A DNA stretch of 64,000 bases from Diadophis punctatus similis (lineage: Eukaryota > Chordata > Lepidosauria > Squamata > Dipsadidae), in contig JALIGW010000040.1 in the NCBI GenBank assembly GCA_023053685.1, forward strand, positions 186,001 through 250,000. Reading direction: 5' to 3'. Each line of letters begins with the position of its first letter. Positions within the stretch are counted from its first letter, which is position 1. The notes beneath the pieces were generated by a model. The model was given only the letters and a program-made list of their open reading frames with translations, made no database searches and was not told where the DNA came from. Shown piece by piece: positions 60,463 through 64,000 of this stretch. The translations under genes and the position numbers were made by a program.

Positions 60463-60902
60463 TTGCTTTAAGTTCTTTGCTTCCAGACATCAAGGTGGTA
60501 TCAGTTGCACCAAAGTTTTTTTTACCATTTTTCCTAACCATTTAAATTCTAGTTCCTATTTGTTCTAGACCAGTATTTCTTATTATGTAAATTCTTCATG
60601 TAAATTAAACCAACAAGGTAACAGTATGCAATTATGGCACATTCTGAGCATGTAATCTTTGAGGTCCATATTTTGTCCTATTGCTTTCTGGTCATTGGAG
60701 ACATACAAATGCTTCAGCTGACAGATATAATATAGCAGCAATCTTGAGATACCTAAAAGAATGTCAGAAAAAGTTGTCCTGATGTCTATCATTGTAGAAG
60801 GCAAGGCATGGAATCATGGCTATGTTACATCAAGGCATGTCACTGAAGGTTATCCATTTTTTTCTCAAGAGTAAGAACTGTTCAGCTGTGGAACCTAGAG
60901 AT

Positions 60903-60904
<2 letters not shown>

Positions 60905-60951
<47 letters not shown>
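60905..60951. repeat. (GT)n microsatellite
   Basis: About 46 bp of GT. Flanks 60470-60900 show no feature. Confidence 0.97.
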
Positions 60952-60952
<1 letters not shown>

Positions 60953-61093
60953 TCCCTTCATGACATGTGGTCGAGTAGAACCTGGACACAGTATATTGGG
61001 AGGCAGGGAGCTGGATTTATGGGGATCTAGGGCCTTTTTCAATTTTAAGGGTAATCCTGTAATAAATAAGGGAGAAACTACACTGATTTCTGA

Positions 61094-61230
61094 CTTTAAT
61101 TTAATTTAATTTAATTTAATTTAATTTAATTTAATTTAATTTAATTTAATTTAATTTAATTTAATTTAATTTAATTTAATTTAATTTAATTTAATTTAAT
61201 TTAATTTAATTTAATTTAATTAATTTAATC
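61094..61230. repeat. (TTTAA)n satellite-like tract
   Basis: About 27 nearly perfect pentamers. Confidence 0.97.
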
Positions 61231-61605
61231 TTAAATAAAGGATGGAACACATTGTCTATAGAAATTTGCAAAACCAAGGAAACTTTGCAATTGCTTCCTG
61301 GTTTTCGGTGCTTGCCATTCCAAAACAGCCTTTACTTTTTGAGGGTCCATCTCCACCCCATCGCTAGATATGCGATAACCTAGATAACCCAGCCTAGTTC
61401 GATGGAACTCGCACTTGGAGAGTTTCACAAAGAGTTTGGCATCTAGTAATTTTTTCAACACTTGTCATACTAACCAGGTGTGTTCCTCCATTATCTTTGT
61501 ATAAATTAAGATGTCATCTACATATACAAGCACCCCCCCCCCCCAATACAAATGCTCATGCAAGACTTCGTTTATCAATTGCATGAAGACAGCCGGGGAC
61601 TCAGC
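61231..61605 (-). pseudogene. Ty3/Gypsy reverse transcriptase fragment
   Basis: - strand: from about 61605, ESPAVFMQLINEVL, then VYVDDILIYTK (catalytic YVDD, about 61525), a stop near 61463, then KLSKCEFHRTRLGYLGYRIS and LQSFLGFANFYRQ. A different lineage from the element at 18-23 kb. Confidence 0.82.
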
Positions 61606-62221
61606 GCTGACTTTCTCTCGGACTGGCTAAGCCAAACCCGTGCGTTAATGACTTCAAGACACTTTCAAAAGTATGGACTTCAGCTTTAACCACGCTACAG
61701 GTAAGAACTCAGAACATGCCGAACCAATTCAGGTCAAAGTCAGTGCTGAGAGCATCCTCCTCTCAGCACTATTTATGCAACACCTCATCATTCCCTACCC
61801 CCAAACCACCCTCCGACGCTGTAAGCCCTCCCCTCTCAGCTGGCGAGCCTTGGCACGACATCCAATACAACTGATAAAGCCTCCAGGATAGGAAGGGAAA
61901 CATCTTCTTCTTCTTCATAAAAAAAAATCAGTCCAGTTGCCTTTTAAAAAATTAAAAGCACTTTTGATATGGTTAAATGGTTTGTTAAAAGATAGAGGCA
62001 TATATTTGTTTCAAAATACTTTCTTGGTAACATCCAAAAAAAATAAGAGGTCACACATGACAGTACCCTAGGAAAAGATGATCAGATCTCCAAGTCTCCC
62101 ATTTCATGTGTCCCCAGATATTTTTGTATGGAATTCAGTAAAATGAAATAAATAAGGGGGGCAAACTAATTGGATAACTGTGGAATCCTCTGCTCTGCAA
62201 ATAATATTTCCATCTCTTCTA
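61606..62221. other. no gene; small hairpin at about 61743
   Basis: AGTGCTGAGAG and CTCTCAGCACT at 61742-61770 form a short hairpin. Possibly the remains of a Gypsy LTR; unsupported. Confidence 0.25.
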
Positions 62222-62443
62222 AGAGCTGCAGTGGCACAGTGGTTAGAATGCAGTATTGCAGGCTATTTTTGGTGACTGCCGGCTGCCAGCAGTTCGATTC
62301 TTAATGGCTCAAGGTTGACTCAGCCTTCCATCCTTCCGAGTAAAGGGTAAAATGAGGACCCAGATTGTTGGAGGCAAGAGGCTGACTCTGTAAACCATTT
62401 AGAGAGGCTGTAAAGCACTATAAGTCTAAGTGCTATTGCTATT
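62222..62443 (+). repeat. tRNA-derived SINE, subfamily A
   Basis: Diverged full-length copy (AGAGCTGCAGTGGCACAGTG head; AAGTCTAAGTGCTATTGCTA end). Confidence 0.85.
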
Positions 62444-62817
62444 CTGATGACAAAATGATTCAACTACACAGCATATAATAAAATTTTTTGAACAGCTTGC
62501 TTTTAAATTTTGGAAGTGTTTCTTTATTAAAACCACAAAGAGAGTAAATGTGATCCTGTTCTGTTTTTGAGGAGTTATCTTATTGATGAACAGATAGACA
62601 GATTTGCCACCCTTTTGCATAATTTATTTCCTGCATTCTTATTAGATTGGAAAGAATAAAATATGATGTCTTATTCAAATGAGAACAAGAAACACATTTG
62701 TCGCTTTGGCAAAACAGAAATGAAAAGCAAGCTATCAATAAATTTGCACTGAAAAGAATTTGAGGAGCATATGACAAGAATATTGAGGGAAAAGATGAAG
62801 AAGTATCTACTGACTCA
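62444..62817. other. no feature recognised
   Basis: AT-rich, no named repeat. Confidence 0.3.
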
Positions 62818-62963
62818 AAGGTGCTTTGTTCCAAAAGGCAACTGGACTGTCTTGGTTTTTTTCTTTGAAAATGTTTCACTTCTCATCTGAAAAGCTGAAG
62901 AAGCAAAACATTTTCAAAGGAAAAACCAAGAAAGTCCGGTTGCCTTTTGGAACAAAGCACCTT
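62818..62963. mobile_element. foldback MITE
   Basis: AAGGTGCTTTGTTCCAAAAG at 62818 is the reverse complement of CTTTTGGAACAAAGCACCTT ending at 62963. Arms run about 60 bp at roughly 90 percent identity around a 20-bp loop. Superfamily not determined. Confidence 0.85.
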
Positions 62964-63359
62964 AGGGACAACCCTGAGCTGGATGATTGAGAATCTCTAT
63001 AGATAAGTATCTACTAAGAACCCAAAATAAATTCCCCATAATTTTATGCTCCTTTTGCATCAAATAACTGAGGATCCTGCATCTCTTGTGATGCTGTGTC
63101 CGTACCATAGAACAACCTCCCCAGCAGAGAGGGCGCTCTGTTGGCCTCTCACCCATGCTAAAGCCTGGATGTCCCACAAGTGTTTGAGACAGGAAGGCAT
63201 GGAGCCCTGTGGCTTTGCTACCATATTGTTGCCTTAGTCATTAAATGGTGGGTGAGTTTTGGGCTGATCACCAGGTGATTCTGAGTTCTAGTCCTGCCCT
63301 AGGTGTGAAAGCCTACTGGGAGACTTTGGGTCTGTCACAGGGTGATTTTCTGATTGTCA
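62964..63359. other. no gene; MIR-like SINE remnant at about 63250-63345
   Basis: 'agttctagtcctgccctagg' and 'tgggagactttgggtctgtc' are CORE-SINE-like words. Confidence 0.4.
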
Positions 63360-63679
63360 GCTGTACTCATATGTATTCACATGTCAGACATTATGACCCA
63401 GAGGTTCTTAGCAAAGTGAAGCAGTCACATGGGAAGTGATCTGCGCAGATGTGAAATTCCTTTGTACCCCTTCCCTCACTTCTACTGTAGTCCTTCATCA
63501 AGAAGGACGCATATTTTAATCTGTCAAGTTGTAACTATTAAGTATTAGGTTTTTATATTTCTTTTGTACCGAAATAAATATTTTATTATTAGACTTTATA
63601 CTCGGGTTTCTTTTATCATAAATTGGTTTCCGAAGGAAAAGATTCATTACCTCTACAATTTATCTTTCTATAGCCAACA
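63360..63679 (+). repeat. LTR (initiator-Met-type element, copy 2)
   Basis: Shares the CTTCAT...GAAG hairpin, AAATAAATAT signal and AGGAAAAGATTCATT block with 33173-33461, and likewise ends AACA before a primer-binding-like site. The 5' edge is approximate. Confidence 0.55.
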
Positions 63680-63696
63680 TGGTAGCATTGGATTGG
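63680..63696 (+). other. degenerate primer-binding site
   Basis: TGGTAGCATTGGATTGG matches the first eight bases of the initiator-Met site at 33462 and then diverges. Confidence 0.5.
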
Positions 63697-63806
63697 TTTG
63701 CTTCGGAATCTATTTCAAAAAGATTTATGCGTTCCTAGACCAGTTAGAGAGATAAGGAAATTTTTACTGCTTTCTTGGACGAGAGCTCTCCCGTAAATCT
63801 TTCAAG

Positions 63807-63986
63807 ATGTCGCTCACTGAAAAAGACCTACTGCAGCATTTAGATGAGTTGCAACAAGAGGAGATCCTCTCTGCAAATGCCCATTCTACACCCAGAAGAA
63901 GAAACAGCATTTCTGTCCGGCTTCTTCTCCGCATCCACCACCTGCTGAAGAGGCTCTGCAAACATTTGAAATGGGCCAAAGGTTAG
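63807..63986 (+). CDS. 59-aa ORF after the LTR, possible gag start
   Basis: ATG at 63807 (MSLTEKDLLQHLDELQQEE) to TAG at 63984. A short acidic helix is followed by a basic Arg/Leu/His-rich helix (RRRNSISVRLLLRIHHLLKR). The end AAAG|GTTAGT resembles a splice donor, so it may be a leader exon. It lies 127 bp after the primer-binding-like site, where gag would begin. The window ends 14 bp later, so the role is undecided. Confidence 0.35.
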   Translation: MSLTEKDLLQHLDELQQEEILSANAHSTPRRRNSISVRLLLRIHHLLKRLCKHLKWAKG

Positions 63987-64000
63987 TGAGTGAAATGTCA

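Overview
The window looks like genomic DNA from a squamate reptile, most probably an advanced snake. The evidence is a dense load of CR1-type LINEs with (AATAG)n-like tails, a tRNA-derived SINE present in at least nine copies, BovB, Penelope, Ty3/Gypsy and L1 remnants, and many hAT-type miniature elements. Species cannot be named from the sequence.

Only two host genes are supported, both on the + strand and within the first 16.5 kb. MYCBP (2294-2988) has five exons, all introns near 100 bp, and encodes 103 aa. RRAGC (RagC GTPase, 4514-15419) has seven exons and encodes 419 aa. Each starts in a CpG island, and they lie head to tail about 1.5 kb apart. I recall the same order on one strand in human 1p34. 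RRAGC intron 3 appears to use a GC donor, and a CLEAR-like E-box lies 55 bp upstream of its start codon. RRAGC intron 6 (6.8 kb) carries an antisense, nearly full-length CR1, a hAT remnant and a long TA repeat.

From about 16.9 kb to the right edge I see no host gene. 16.9-23.6 kb holds two decayed Ty3/Gypsy elements, the second split by a CR1 and ending in a 267-bp LTR. 24.4-34.6 kb holds a solo LTR, an antisense CR1, another solo LTR and several hAT-type elements with 8-bp target duplications, one with 330-bp inverted arms. 34.7-48.8 kb is a stack of nested insertions: a Penelope element broken by a solo LTR, itself broken by a 4.5-kb hAT-like element, which contains a CR1 holding a nearly perfect palindromic MITE. 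This is followed by a LINE split by an L1-type element that has ORF1 but no ORF2 (HAL1-like). 49-59 kb holds SINEs, hAT elements and two CR1s, one inside the other. 59-64 kb has BovB, Gypsy and SINE remnants and ends in an LTR, primer-binding site and short ORF.

I found no CRISPR array, operon or free-standing tRNA/rRNA gene, and no clear new cellular system. The most unusual items are the ORF1-only L1 with start-codon-bearing tandem repeats, the pair of LTRs with an initiator-Met-type primer-binding site, and the foldback and hAT-type families. Exon edges come from reading splice sites and codon phase. Repeat family names come from protein motifs and terminal structure, without database comparison.
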